This document shows positions 23,720 through 31,568 of a stretch of DNA of 64,000 nucleotides, in pieces. Within the stretch, counting starts at the first letter, position 1. Every line of letters starts with the position of its first letter. The notes under the pieces were generated by a model. It searched no databases. It had not been told where the DNA came from and worked only from the letters and a program-made list of their open reading frames with translations. The stretch is taken from NCBI RefSeq assembly GCF_042676085.1, contig NZ_JBHTKH010000005.1:186001-250000 (forward strand), given 5' to 3'. Position numbers and translations under genes: made by a program. This DNA comes from Terrabacter terrigena (GTDB lineage: Bacteria > Actinomycetota > Actinomycetes > Actinomycetales > Dermatophilaceae).

Positions 23720-24387
23720 GCGCTGACCGCCTCGGTGTAGAGCTGCTCGACGGCGCCCTGCAGGCCGTTCGTGTCGACGACGCCCCCGGTGCCGGTGCCG
23801 GGGCCCGCCACGTCGGCGAGCGCCTCGAAGCCCTCGCCCGAGCGGCGGACGGCGAGGTTGCTGCGTGCGTCGAGGGTCTGCACCTCGAGGAACACTCCGG
23901 CCTGCGGGTTGGCGGCGAACCGCTCGCGCACGAGGCCGGTCACCAGCGCGCCGGTGCTGCCGTCCTGCTGGCCGAGGCGGATGAACCACGACGCGAGCTG
24001 CCGCGGCTGCATCAGCGCGACGACGGTGTCGGACTCGAGCAGGATGGCGAAGTCGGCCTGGCTGACGTTCTCGCCGACGAGGCCGATGCGCGTCCAGCGG
24101 GTCGCCGCACCGACGGCGTACTCGACGAGGGCCGCGTTGGAGCGGGCCTCGTGCGTGCCCTCGTCGTCCACCGCCAGCCAGCCGCGCGAGGCGAGGCTCG
24201 AGGCGCCGGCGAGCAGCGCCGCGTCGTCGGCCGCTCGCGGGTCGAGCATGAGCAGCTGCCGGGAGCGCTCGCCGCCGGGTGTCTCGTGGCGGGCCATGAG
24301 GTAGGCGAGCTCGGCGGCGCCGAGGCCGAAGACCTCCTCGGGCAGCTCGAAGCCCTCGAGCGGGGTGCCCTTCATCGGGTCAGCCAT
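23716..24387 (-). CDS. EspG-like hypothetical protein (possible type VII chaperone)
   Basis: 223 residues, soluble. It alternates hydrophobic helices with a central ASRGWLAVDDEG, then two blocks rich in small strands (RWTRIGLVGENVSQADFAIL and DTVVALMQPRQLASWFIRLG). The pattern is reminiscent of ESX secretion-associated EspG proteins, which bind WXG/PE-PPE substrates, but I could not confirm this by alignment. It lies between a WXG-like gene and a two-TM gene and overlaps the latter (ATGA). Four 10-bp repeats sit 24 bases upstream of its start. Alternative: an immunity or adaptor protein of unknown fold. Confidence 0.6.
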   Translation of the reverse strand: MADPMKGTPLEGFELPEEVFGLGAAELAYLMARHETPGGERSRQLLMLDPRAADDAALLAGASSLASRGWLAVDDEGTHEARSNAALVEYAVGAATRWTRIGLVGENVSQADFAILLESDTVVALMQPRQLASWFIRLGQQDGSTGALVTGLVRERFAANPQAGVFLEVQTLDARSNLAVRRSGEGFEALADVAGPGTGTGGVVDTNGLQGAVEQLYTEAVSA

Positions 24388-24410
24388 GGTTCTCCCTCTG
24401 TCGTTGCGCA

Positions 24411-24450
24411 GTGGTTCGCGGTGGTTCGCGGTCGTTCGCGGCCGTTCGCG
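24411..24450 (+). repeat. Tandem repeat, 10-bp unit GTGGTTCGCG
   Basis: Four consecutive units (GTGGTTCGCG twice, then GTCGTTCGCG and GCCGTTCGCG) in the 175-base gap between the WXG gene and the EspG-like gene. The helical-turn period would place copies on one DNA face. Confidence 0.9.
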
Positions 24451-24562
24451 GTGGGTGCCGCGCAGGGGCTCGACCGGCGTTCGGTGGTCAACGGTGTCAT
24501 GTCGTCGGTCCAACGATGCCGGGCGTCCCGGGGTTTCGCCTCCCGGGGCGCCCACGCAGCGG

Positions 24563-25492
24563 TCAGAACGGCCACACCTTGTCGGCGACGTCGGCGATCG
24601 CGTCGCCCGCGTCGGACGCGAAGTCGCCCACGGCGTCGACGGCGTCACCGGTGAAGTCGGTGATGGTGTCCCAGTTGTCGTAGACGAGCTGGCCGACAGC
24701 CATGCCGCCCGCGGCGATGCCGCAGACGACGTCGACCGGGGGCGGCGTCATCAGGGCGGCGGCGCCGAGCCCGGTCATCACCGAGTCGTAGCCGGCGCGA
24801 CCGTAGTTGCCCTCCGAGATGTCGTTGGCGACGGTGAAGCCACCGAACGCGACGCCGATCGGGCCGAGGGCCTTGCCGACGGTGCCGAGGGTGCGCGCGA
24901 GGGCACCGCCCTCGGCGAGAGAGGGCAGGAACCGCGACAGCGTTCCCCAGTTCTTCGGGGCGAGCGCCTCGCCGAACTCGGCGAGGGGGCCGGTCTTCCA
25001 GGCGTTCTTGAGGTTGGCGAAGAGGCCCGTCGCGCTGTCCCAGCTGCCGAGGTTCGAGAGGAAGTTCTTGATCTTCATGCCGGTGCCGAGCAGGCCGACG
25101 GCGGTGCCGATGCCCTTGATCGGCGTCCACAGCGACTTGAGGAGGTCGTAGCCGGGGATTCCCCCGTTGTCACCACCGCTCCCGGAGCCCCCCGGGCCGC
25201 CACCGGAGCCCGAGCCGCCCTGGCCGCTCGCGGTGTCCTGCGCGCCGGCGTTGCGCCGCAGCGCCTCGGCGAGCTTGCCGAGGTCGGTGCCGAACTGGGT
25301 CAGCTGCGCCTCGATCGGCGGCCACCGGTTCATCAGGTGGTCGAGGTCGCCGCCGCCCCACTGCCCCTTGAGGGCGTGGACGGCCCGGCTCGCCTCACCC
25401 TTGACGCTCTCGCACTCGCGGGCGTGCCCGGTGATGCGCTCGGCCGACGCGCGCAGCGCCACCGGGTCGGCGCCCTTCTTGTAGATCGCCAT
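24563..25492 (-). CDS. WXG100-like N-terminal domain with hydrophobic C-terminal toxin-like region
   Basis: 309 residues. Residues 1-90 are a helical hairpin with a W-G-G turn (LKGQWGGGDLDHL, about 42-54), as in WXG100/LXG secretion domains. A Gly/Ser linker (GSGSGGGPGGSGSGGDNGG) follows, then a region rich in hydrophobic helices (GTLGKALGPIGVAFGGFTVA and SVMTGLGAAALM with PPPVDVVCGIAAGGMAVG). Acidic helices close the protein (AVDAVGDFASDAGDAIADVADKVW). The layout is that of a type VII-exported effector, possibly membrane-active. No secretion ATPase gene lies in the window. First gene of a three-gene module, with a promoter at about 25597-25626. Confidence 0.7.
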   Translation of the reverse strand: MAIYKKGADPVALRASAERITGHARECESVKGEASRAVHALKGQWGGGDLDHLMNRWPPIEAQLTQFGTDLGKLAEALRRNAGAQDTASGQGGSGSGGGPGGSGSGGDNGGIPGYDLLKSLWTPIKGIGTAVGLLGTGMKIKNFLSNLGSWDSATGLFANLKNAWKTGPLAEFGEALAPKNWGTLSRFLPSLAEGGALARTLGTVGKALGPIGVAFGGFTVANDISEGNYGRAGYDSVMTGLGAAALMTPPPVDVVCGIAAGGMAVGQLVYDNWDTITDFTGDAVDAVGDFASDAGDAIADVADKVWPF

Positions 25493-25596
25493 GTGTCCGC
25501 TGCTCCCCTGACGTCGTCGCCGTGCCGTGGTCGTGGGCGTGCCCACCCCAGCCGTGTGCCGTGTGCTGCCGGTGGGTCTCCCAGCCGGCTCCCCGC

Positions 25597-25626
25597 AACC
25601 TACGCAACGAAGGCGAAGTCGGACAA
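25597..25626 (-). promoter_or_regulatory. Promoter of the WXG module, carrying GTTGCGTAGGTT
   Basis: On the minus strand TTGTCC is followed after 18 bases by TAGGTT. The -10 is embedded in the 12-mer GTTGCGTAGGTT, which recurs in the same orientation relative to the gene in the hemolysin III promoter (26652-26663). The predicted 5' leader is about 98 bases. Confidence 0.5.
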
Positions 25627-25689
25627 TGGGGAGCACTCCCCACCCCGCGGCGGAGGTTGCCCGGAGGTCGGAGGTCGGTCAGCGGTCGG

Positions 25690-26451
25690 TCAGCTGCCGA
25701 AGCGACGGTGCCGGCCGGCATACGCCCGGAGCGCGCGCAGGAAGTCGACGTGGCGGAAGTCGGGCCAGTACGCCTCGCAGAAGTAGAACTCGGACGTGGC
25801 GCTCTGCCAGAGCAGGAAGCCGCCCAGGCGCTGCTCGCCCGAGGTGCGGATGACGAGGTCGGGGTCTGGCTGGCCCTTGGTGTAGAGGTGCCCGGCGATG
25901 TCGTCGGCGGTGAGACCGGCGGCGATCTGCTCGATGGACTCCCCGGCCGCCGCCCGCTCGAGCAGCAGGTCGCGCACCGCGTCGGCGATCTCGCGCCGGC
26001 CGCCGTAGCCGACCGCCACGTTGACCGTCATGCCGTCGACGTCCTTGGTGCGCCTGGCCGAGTCACCGAGGCTCTCGGCGGTCTCACGCGGCAGCAGGTC
26101 ACGCGCCCCGACGATCTTGAGGTGCCAGTTGCCGGTGTCGGCGAGGTCGGCGACGGCCGTCTCGATGATCTTGAGGAGCGGGGCGAGCTCCTCCTCCGGG
26201 CGACGCAGGTTGTCGGTCGAGAGGAGCCAGAGGGTGACGTACTCGACGCCGGCCTCGCGGCACCACTCGAGCAGCTCCTCGATCTTGTCGGCGCCGGCCT
26301 GGTGGCCGCTCGCGGTGCCGGCACCGCGGGCGCGGGCCCAGCGCCGGTTGCCGTCGAGCATGACGGCCACGTGCCGTGGGAGGGACTCCTTGGGCAGATC
26401 CTTGAGGACCCTGCGTTCGTACGCGCCGTAGACCACATCGCGCCACCCCAC
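25690..26451 (-). CDS. uppS: (Z)-isoprenyl diphosphate synthase (UppS family)
   Basis: cis-Prenyltransferase of 253 residues. The catalytic Asp is D33 in VAVMLDGNRRWAR. SGHQAGADKIEELLEWC, YVTLWLLSTDNLRRP and the C-terminal DLVIRTSGEQRLGGFLLWQSA and SEFYF are all conserved. Position beside a hemolysin III gene mirrors M. tuberculosis Rv1086, which makes short-chain (Z,E)-farnesyl diphosphate, so product length (C15 versus undecaprenyl) is uncertain. The GTG start has AGGAGG six bases upstream. Supplies lipid carrier precursors for wall synthesis. Confidence 0.93.
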   Translation of the reverse strand: MGWRDVVYGAYERRVLKDLPKESLPRHVAVMLDGNRRWARARGAGTASGHQAGADKIEELLEWCREAGVEYVTLWLLSTDNLRRPEEELAPLLKIIETAVADLADTGNWHLKIVGARDLLPRETAESLGDSARRTKDVDGMTVNVAVGYGGRREIADAVRDLLLERAAAGESIEQIAAGLTADDIAGHLYTKGQPDPDLVIRTSGEQRLGGFLLWQSATSEFYFCEAYWPDFRHVDFLRALRAYAGRHRRFGS

Positions 26452-26628
26452 GGGGGCCTCCTCGTCGACTCGATCGTCTCGCCCACAGGTCGCAGACCCG
26501 GCGGGCCGCGGTCCCCACCGTACCCTTCGCGCCGGTCCCGACCGCGGCAGTCGGCGGCAGGCAGCGGGTGGGTCCCGTGAGGCCGATGTGGAGGTTGTGT
26601 GAGGACGTGCTCGACGGGAAGATCTCAG

Positions 26629-26663
26629 AACCTACGCAACCGTAACTTACGGTTGCGTAGGTT
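26629..26663 (+). promoter_or_regulatory. Double-palindrome operator upstream of hemolysin III
   Basis: A 17-base perfect inverted repeat with a single central base (arms 26629-26645 and 26647-26663). Each arm itself holds a smaller palindrome TACG-N4-CGTA, so two dimer sites lie side by side, as for TetR-type repressors. It abuts or overlaps the predicted -10. Confidence 0.75.
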
Positions 26664-26668
26664 ACACT
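26663..26668 (+). promoter_or_regulatory. -10 element of hlyIII (leaderless)
   Basis: TACACT, six bases before the ATG at 26675. No ribosome site is present. Confidence 0.5.
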
Positions 26669-26674
26669 CGGGGC

Positions 26675-27385
26675 ATGAGCACCACCACCGAACAGCCCCG
26701 TGAGGAGTCCTCGGGCGGCCCCGTCGCCGACCTCGTCGCCATCGTCAAGCCCCGCCTGCGCGGCTGGCTGCACCTCGGCATGTTCCCCGTCGCGCTGCTC
26801 GGCGGGCTCGTGCTCGTGCTGCTCTCGGACCCCGGTGCCGTGCGCACCGCGTCGGTCGTCTTCACGGTGAGCGCCGCCCTGCTCTTCGGCGTCTCGGCGG
26901 TCTACCACCGCGGCACGTGGGGGCCCAGGACGGCCGGGCTGCTCAAGCGCTTCGACCACTCGAACATCTACCTCATCATCGCCGGCACCTACACGCCGTT
27001 CGCGGTGACCCTGCTGTCGGCCGACCAGGCGCGGCTGCTGCTCACCGTGATCTGGGGTGCCGCGATCGGCGGCGTCCTCTTCCGCGTCTTCTGGGTCGGT
27101 GCACCGCGCTGGCTGTACACCGCGCTCTACCTCGCCCTCGGCTGGACCGCCGTGTTCTACGTCGTGCCGTTCTGGCGCGAGGGCGGCCCGCTCATCGGCA
27201 CCCTGATCGGTCTCGGCGGTCTGCTCTACACGGCCGGCGGCATCGTCTACGGGACCAAGCGCCCCAACCCGTGGCCGAAGTGGTTCGGCTTCCACGAGGT
27301 GTTCCACGCGTTCACGCTCGGCGGCTTCGCGACCCACTTCGCGGCCGTCGCCCTCGCAGTCATCGGCTACCAGGCAGCCACCTGA
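26675..27385 (+). CDS. Hemolysin III / PAQR-family membrane protein
   Basis: 236 residues with about seven hydrophobic segments between residues 35 and 232. Family motifs are SAVYHRG (with H78 region), FDHSNIYLIIAGTYTPF and HEVFHAFTLGGFATHF, whose His residues bind zinc in PAQR proteins. Members act on membrane lipid homeostasis rather than necessarily as hemolysins. Located beside the prenyl synthase, as Rv1085c/Rv1086 in M. tuberculosis. Transcription is probably leaderless and controlled by the adjacent double-palindrome operator. Confidence 0.92.
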   Translation: MSTTTEQPREESSGGPVADLVAIVKPRLRGWLHLGMFPVALLGGLVLVLLSDPGAVRTASVVFTVSAALLFGVSAVYHRGTWGPRTAGLLKRFDHSNIYLIIAGTYTPFAVTLLSADQARLLLTVIWGAAIGGVLFRVFWVGAPRWLYTALYLALGWTAVFYVVPFWREGGPLIGTLIGLGGLLYTAGGIVYGTKRPNPWPKWFGFHEVFHAFTLGGFATHFAAVALAVIGYQAAT

Positions 27386-27418
27386 GGCACGGCGAGCTGC
27401 CCAGTCGAAACAAGCCCT

Positions 27419-27475
27419 CCCGATCGAAGAAGACTCCGTCACCACCACTGCGTGACGGAGTCTTCTTCGATCGGG
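27419..27475. terminator. Bidirectional terminator after hemolysin III
   Basis: Perfect 24-base stem (27419-27442 with 27452-27475) with a nine-base loop, between convergent genes. The right arm includes TCTTCTTC. It ends four bases before the stop of the minus-strand gene. Confidence 0.92.
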
Positions 27476-27479
27476 GCGC

Positions 27480-27764
27480 TCAGTCGGCGCGGGGCGCCTG
27501 GCGGTCGTCGCCGGGTCTTCCGTCGCCGGTCGGTCCGTCCTCGGCGGAGGCGTCGCGCGAGGGGTCGGGCTCGGGGGTGGCGTCGGTGACCCCCACGCCG
27601 TCGGCCTCGGCCCGTGCGGCAGCCTCGTCCCGGTCGCGGTAGGCCATCCGGCGCAGCCGGCTGTTCATGTTGCGCACGAGCAGCCACAGCGAGACCGCCA
27701 GCACGAAGAAGGCGATGAAGCCCCAGATGCCCGGGCCGACCGGGAGGTTGCCGCCGCTGCCCAT
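27480..27764 (-). CDS. Small single-span membrane protein downstream of mca
   Basis: 94 residues. One transmembrane segment lies at about 12-30 (GIWGFIAFFVLAVSLWLLV), followed by NMNSRLRRMAYRDRDEAAA and a disordered acidic tail. Its ATG overlaps the mca stop (TGATG). A short membrane protein occupies the same place beside mca in M. tuberculosis (Rv1083), so it is probably the positional counterpart. Function unknown. Confidence 0.8.
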   Translation of the reverse strand: MGSGGNLPVGPGIWGFIAFFVLAVSLWLLVRNMNSRLRRMAYRDRDEAAARAEADGVGVTDATPEPDPSRDASAEDGPTGDGRPGDDRQAPRAD

Positions 27765-28786
27765 CAGACGTCCGCCTTCTCGTCGTCGGTGTGCGTGTCG
27801 GAGCTGTCGCCGGGCTCGTGCTGAGCCGTCTCCGCTGCCTCCTCGGGCGCCGGTTCCTCGCCGATCCGGCCGTCGTGGACGAGCTCGAGGTCGCCACGGG
27901 TCGCGAGCGCATCGGCCTCAGCGGGCGTGCCGAGGCCGGCGAAGAGGTCGTCCTCGCCCTCGGCGACCGGCACGTAGGACATCGCGGCCTCGAACTCCTC
28001 GACCCCCCAGACCCGCTGCTGGATCTCGAGCGGCACCTGGAACCAGAAGCCGTCGGGGTCGACCTGCGTGGCGTGCGCCATGAGCGCGCGGTCACGGGTC
28101 TCGAAGAACTCGCCGCACGCGATGGTGGTCGTCGGCCGCCCCGACCGGCGCGGCTTCCAGTTGGCCAGCCACTCGGCATACGGGCTCTCGAGCCCCTCGG
28201 CGAGCATCGCCTCGTGGATGGCCTCGAGACGGTCCTTCGACCAGCCGCCGTTGTAGTAGATCTTGAGCGGCTGCCACGGCTCGCCGGCGTGCGGGTATCG
28301 GGTGGGGTCGCCGGCCGCCTCGAAGGCGGCCATCGACACCGTGTGGCACATGATGTGGTCGGGGTGCGGGTAGCCACCCTTCTCGTCGTACGTCGTCATG
28401 ACGTGCGGACGCCACGCCCGGATGACCCGGACGAGCGCCTCGGTCGTCACGTCGATGTCCTCGAGGCCGAAGCAGCCGTCGGGCAGGGGCGGCAGCGGGT
28501 CGCCCTCCGGCAGGCCGGAGTCGACGAAGCCGAGCCACGTGTGCTCGCAGCCGAGCACCTCCTGCGCGGCCTTCATCTCGTCGCGCCGCACCTGCGCGAT
28601 GTCGCGCAGGATGTGCGGGTCGTCCTTGAGCTTCTCGTTGAGGATGTCGCCGCGCTCACCTCCGGTGCAGGAGACGACCATGACGGACGCTCCTGCGGCG
28701 ACGTACTTCGCCGTCGTCGCAGCGCCCTTGCTCGACTCGTCGTCGGGGTGCGCGTGCACCGCCATCAACCGCATGCCCTGGGCCAC
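27764..28786 (-). CDS. mca: Mycothiol S-conjugate amidase
   Basis: Zinc amidase that cleaves mycothiol conjugates of toxins, 340 residues. RLMAVHAHPDDESSKGAAT gives the zinc ligands H13 and D16, with VVSCTGGERGDILN, EHTWLGFVDSGLP and the third ligand region DEKGGYPHPDHIMCH. These are near-identical to characterised Mca sequences. The GTG start at 28786 (GGGAG four bases upstream) gives the short leader seen in orthologues. The C-terminal 60 residues are acidic and low complexity. Presence shows that the organism makes mycothiol. Confidence 0.95.
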   Translation of the reverse strand: MAQGMRLMAVHAHPDDESSKGAATTAKYVAAGASVMVVSCTGGERGDILNEKLKDDPHILRDIAQVRRDEMKAAQEVLGCEHTWLGFVDSGLPEGDPLPPLPDGCFGLEDIDVTTEALVRVIRAWRPHVMTTYDEKGGYPHPDHIMCHTVSMAAFEAAGDPTRYPHAGEPWQPLKIYYNGGWSKDRLEAIHEAMLAEGLESPYAEWLANWKPRRSGRPTTTIACGEFFETRDRALMAHATQVDPDGFWFQVPLEIQQRVWGVEEFEAAMSYVPVAEGEDDLFAGLGTPAEADALATRGDLELVHDGRIGEEPAPEEAAETAQHEPGDSSDTHTDDEKADV

Positions 28787-28959
28787 GTGGCTCCCTGTTC
28801 GTCGATCGTCGTGGGTTGGGCGCGAGGCGGCTCGTGGCCGCCGGACGCCCGGGCCCGCGCGTCGTGCCGTGCCGGCATACGAGACACTGGACCCGCCTGT
28901 CATCCTCTCACCCTCCCCCGCGGCTCCCGACGCCCGGGCTTCGACCGCCAGGACTTCGT

Positions 28960-29331
28960 ATGCCGTCCCGCCCGACCCTGCCCCGCCCCGCTCCCGGCCA
29001 GCTGAAGTGGTGGGTCGTCGGCGCCGTCGGCATCCTCGGCGGCGTGGCGCTCGCGGTCTGGTTCGGGCTCTCGGCGACACTCGGGCAGCCGAGCTGGCAG
29101 ACGCTCGGCTACAAGGTCATCAGCGACCGGGAGGTGCGCGTCGACTTCGAGGTCTACCGGCCGGGCGGCACGGCGCTGACCTGCACGGTCGAGGCGCTGG
29201 CCCGCGACTTCTCGCCGGTCGGCACGAGCACCGTCAAGGTGCCCGCGGGCGCCGACGAGACCACGCGCCAGTCGGCGACGCTGCGCACGACCTCACGGGC
29301 CGTGACGGGGCAGGTGCGCACCTGCTCCTGA
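28960..29331 (+). CDS. DUF4307 membrane protein
   Basis: 123 residues. A Pro-rich cytoplasmic N-terminus is followed by one transmembrane segment (about 18-40, WWVVGAVGILGGVALAVWFGL) and an external beta-rich domain (YKVISDREVRVDFEVYRP, TCTVEALARDFSPVG). Matches the actinobacterial DUF4307 family and its conserved place between mca and greA (Rv1081c). The ATG lies in a copy of the GTATGCCG octamer. Function unknown. Confidence 0.88.
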   Translation: MPSRPTLPRPAPGQLKWWVVGAVGILGGVALAVWFGLSATLGQPSWQTLGYKVISDREVRVDFEVYRPGGTALTCTVEALARDFSPVGTSTVKVPAGADETTRQSATLRTTSRAVTGQVRTCS

Positions 29332-29398
29332 CGGTCATCCGCCGTCCAGCAGGTGGCCACGAATACGCCGTGAACTGCGCTTTCGCCGTTCACTTTGT

Positions 29399-29404
29399 TA
29401 TCCT
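29399..29404 (+). promoter_or_regulatory. Possible -10 of greA
   Basis: TATCCT in the only AT-rich stretch (29375-29420) of the greA upstream region. No matching -35 is evident; TGAACT at 29371 is 22 bases away. Confidence 0.3.
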
Positions 29405-29492
29405 TGTTGCTTCATCAAAGGGTCCGGACCCGTCGCCGACCGGCATGTCGAGTCGGTGACACCACGGTTCGGTCCCTTTTCTTTTTGTGTAG

Positions 29493-29519
29493 GCGCCCAC
29501 GCGAGCACCGCGTGGGCGC
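29493..29519 (+). terminator. Hairpin in the greA leader (possible attenuator)
   Basis: Perfect 11-base stem (29493-29503 with 29509-29519), five-base loop, followed by TCTTCAAT. It sits only ten bases before the greA ribosome site, after a CTTTTCTTTTTG tract, so it looks like a leader terminator rather than the end of DUF4307. Confidence 0.55.
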
Positions 29520-29542
29520 TCTTCAATCGAGGAGTGACAACA

Positions 29543-30028
29543 GTGACCGACACTGCCGCTGGCTTCCTGACCCAGGAGGCCTATGACCGCCTCAAGGCGG
29601 AGCTCGACCAGCTGACGGGCGAAGGTCGCATCGAGATCGCGCGCAAGATCGAAGAGGCCCGCGAGGAAGGCGACCTCAAGGAGAACGGCGGTTACCACGC
29701 CGCCCGCGAGGAGCAGGGCAAGATGGAGGCCCGCATCCGCCAGCTCACCCAGCTGCTCCACAACGCGACGATCGGTGAGACGCCTCCCGACGACGGTGTC
29801 GTCGAGCCCGGCATGCTCGTGACGGTCGAGATCTTCGGCGACGAGGAGACCTTCCTGCTCGGCAACCGCGAGATCGCCGACGGCTCCGACCTGCAGGTCT
29901 TCTCCGAGAAGTCCGCCATGGGTGCTGCCATCAACGGCAAGAGCGTCGGCGACAGCACGAGCTACGAGGCGCCCAACGGCAAGACGATCGACGTCAAGAT
30001 CATCGCGGCGAAGCCCTACACCGGCTGA
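29543..30028 (+). CDS. greA: Transcription elongation factor GreA
   Basis: Stimulates transcript cleavage by stalled RNA polymerase, 161 residues. The N-terminal coiled coil (about 1-78) has FLTQEAYDRLKAELDQL and the acidic tip REEGDLKENGGYHAARE (residues D and E at the loop). The C-terminal FKBP-like domain has EIFGDEETFLLGNREIA and MGAAINGKSVGD. The start at 29543 (GTG) is chosen because GAGGAG lies eight bases upstream; the other GTG at 29534 would overlap that site. A strong hairpin precedes it. Confidence 0.96.
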   Translation: MTDTAAGFLTQEAYDRLKAELDQLTGEGRIEIARKIEEAREEGDLKENGGYHAAREEQGKMEARIRQLTQLLHNATIGETPPDDGVVEPGMLVTVEIFGDEETFLLGNREIADGSDLQVFSEKSAMGAAINGKSVGDSTSYEAPNGKTIDVKIIAAKPYTG

Positions 30029-30050
30029 GCCGAGCCCCACGCCCACGAGG

Positions 30051-30084
30051 ACGGGCCTGTCCCCCACCGCGGGGGCCGGCCCGT
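30051..30084 (+). terminator. Terminator of greA
   Basis: ACGGGCC (30051-30057) pairs with GGCCCGT (30078-30084) around a CCCCC/GGGGG inner stem and is followed by TCTGG. It lies 22 bases after the greA stop and is convergent with the next gene. Confidence 0.75.
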
Positions 30085-30191
30085 TCTGGTGTCCGCCGCC
30101 GGTCCGGCTCAGCGACGCCCGGCCTGTCTCGGTGACCTGGCAGGGCTGCGGCGCGGCTGAGCGAGGTCGGGGTCGGTGAGCGGGACCGGCG

Positions 30192-31538
30192 TCAGCGGGC
30201 AATCTGGGCGGCGACGGCGCGGGCGGCCTCGGGCGCGTCGGCGGCCAGGAGGCCCGCCGCGAAGAGCAGGTATGCCGTGTCGACCGTCGCGCGGGCGGCG
30301 CGCGGCACCCTCCAGCCGCCGGCGTGGTCGGCGAGCACGGCACCGAGCACGTGGTCGCGTCCGGCGCCGTCGGTGTGGCGCAGCACGCCTCCTGAGCCCA
30401 CCAGGGCCGTCACGTTGGCGAGCGGGCGCGGCGCCTCGGTGGGTTGCGCGGGACGGGCGTGCCGCCGCACGGCCGCGAGCGCGGCGAGCCGGGCCAGCTC
30501 GAGATCGAGGGCGCGCTCGGCGTCGTCGACGGGGAGCGAGCCGGGCTGCTCGTGGACGCGGGCGGCATACGCCCTCAGCGCCCGGAGGTTGCGCACGTCG
30601 TCGAGCAGGTGCTCGGCCTCGGCGGCCTCGACGACGTGCTCGGCGTTCCACCGCATGCCGAGGTCGCCCTCGACGGTGCGGGCGTGCCAGAGCGGCGCGA
30701 CGACGTCCTTGCGGAGGCTGGCGTCCTCGCCCTCGGGCGTCAGGCACGAGTAGACGTCGGTGGTGGCCCCCCCGACGTCTACCACCAGCACGTCTCCCCC
30801 GCCGGCCACCGACGCGAGCACCTCGACGCCGCGCAGCACGGCGTCGGGGGTCGCCGTCTCGACCATGTCGGTGAACGCCGGGTCGCGGGAGAGTCCCTTG
30901 CCGCCGATGACGTGGTGCAGGAACGCCTCACGGATCGCGGCCCGCGCCGAATCGGGTGCGATGACCCCGATCTGCGGGAGCACGTTGCCGGCGAGCACCG
31001 TGGGCCGGCTGGTCGTGGCGAGCACGGCCGCGGCCTCGTCGCGCGCGTCGACGTTGCCGGCCACGACCACGGGCACGGCGTGCGCGCCGTGGCCACCGAT
31101 GGCACCCTTGGCGAGCCGGGCGGCGTTGTGCAGCAGGACGTTGCTGTTGCCGCCGTCGGTGCCGCCGACGAGCAGGATCATGTCGGGCCGTGCAGCCCGG
31201 ATGCCCGCGACGTCGGCCGTCGTCAGCTCACCGGCTGCGACGTGCACGACCTTGGCACCCGCCGACAGGCCGACCCGGTGGCCCGCCTGCGCCGTGACGG
31301 TGCGCTCGTAGCCGACGACGGCCAGCCGCAGCCCTCCCCCGGCACTCGAGCAGGCGCGCACGACCGCGTCGCCGGGCACGTCGAGCCGCGCCCGGAGCTC
31401 CCGGTAGCCGTCGAGGATGTCGCCGCGGCGCTGGGTCCCGGTCGTCGGTGTCGAAGCCGTGCCCAGCACCGTGCCGTCGTCGGCGAGCAGGGCGCCCTTG
31501 GTGAAGGTCGACCCGAAGTCGACCGCGAGGATCGTCAT
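30192..31538 (-). CDS. Glutamate mutase activator-like protein (GlmL/MutL family)
   Basis: 448-residue actin-fold ATPase. ILAVDFGSTFTKGALL (phosphate 1), ACSSAGGGLRLAVVGYE, ILLVGGTDGGN and VVDVGGATTDVYSCL are clear family signatures of GlmL, the reactivating factor of B12-dependent glutamate mutase and related aminomutases. No mutase subunit (glmS-type B12 domain, glmE) is present in the window. Starts 30 bases after the metB stop, so it is probably cotranscribed with metB. Its client enzyme is unknown. Confidence 0.85.
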   Translation of the reverse strand: MTILAVDFGSTFTKGALLADDGTVLGTASTPTTGTQRRGDILDGYRELRARLDVPGDAVVRACSSAGGGLRLAVVGYERTVTAQAGHRVGLSAGAKVVHVAAGELTTADVAGIRAARPDMILLVGGTDGGNSNVLLHNAARLAKGAIGGHGAHAVPVVVAGNVDARDEAAAVLATTSRPTVLAGNVLPQIGVIAPDSARAAIREAFLHHVIGGKGLSRDPAFTDMVETATPDAVLRGVEVLASVAGGGDVLVVDVGGATTDVYSCLTPEGEDASLRKDVVAPLWHARTVEGDLGMRWNAEHVVEAAEAEHLLDDVRNLRALRAYAARVHEQPGSLPVDDAERALDLELARLAALAAVRRHARPAQPTEAPRPLANVTALVGSGGVLRHTDGAGRDHVLGAVLADHAGGWRVPRAARATVDTAYLLFAAGLLAADAPEAARAVAAQIAR

Positions 31539-31568
31539 GCGTTGCGTGAGAAGAGGATTCGCGTCTGC

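Noticed and set aside
26675..27385. Treating hemolysin III as a virulence toxin
   Set aside because: The family is named historically. Its PAQR zinc motifs and neighbourhood point to membrane-lipid homeostasis.
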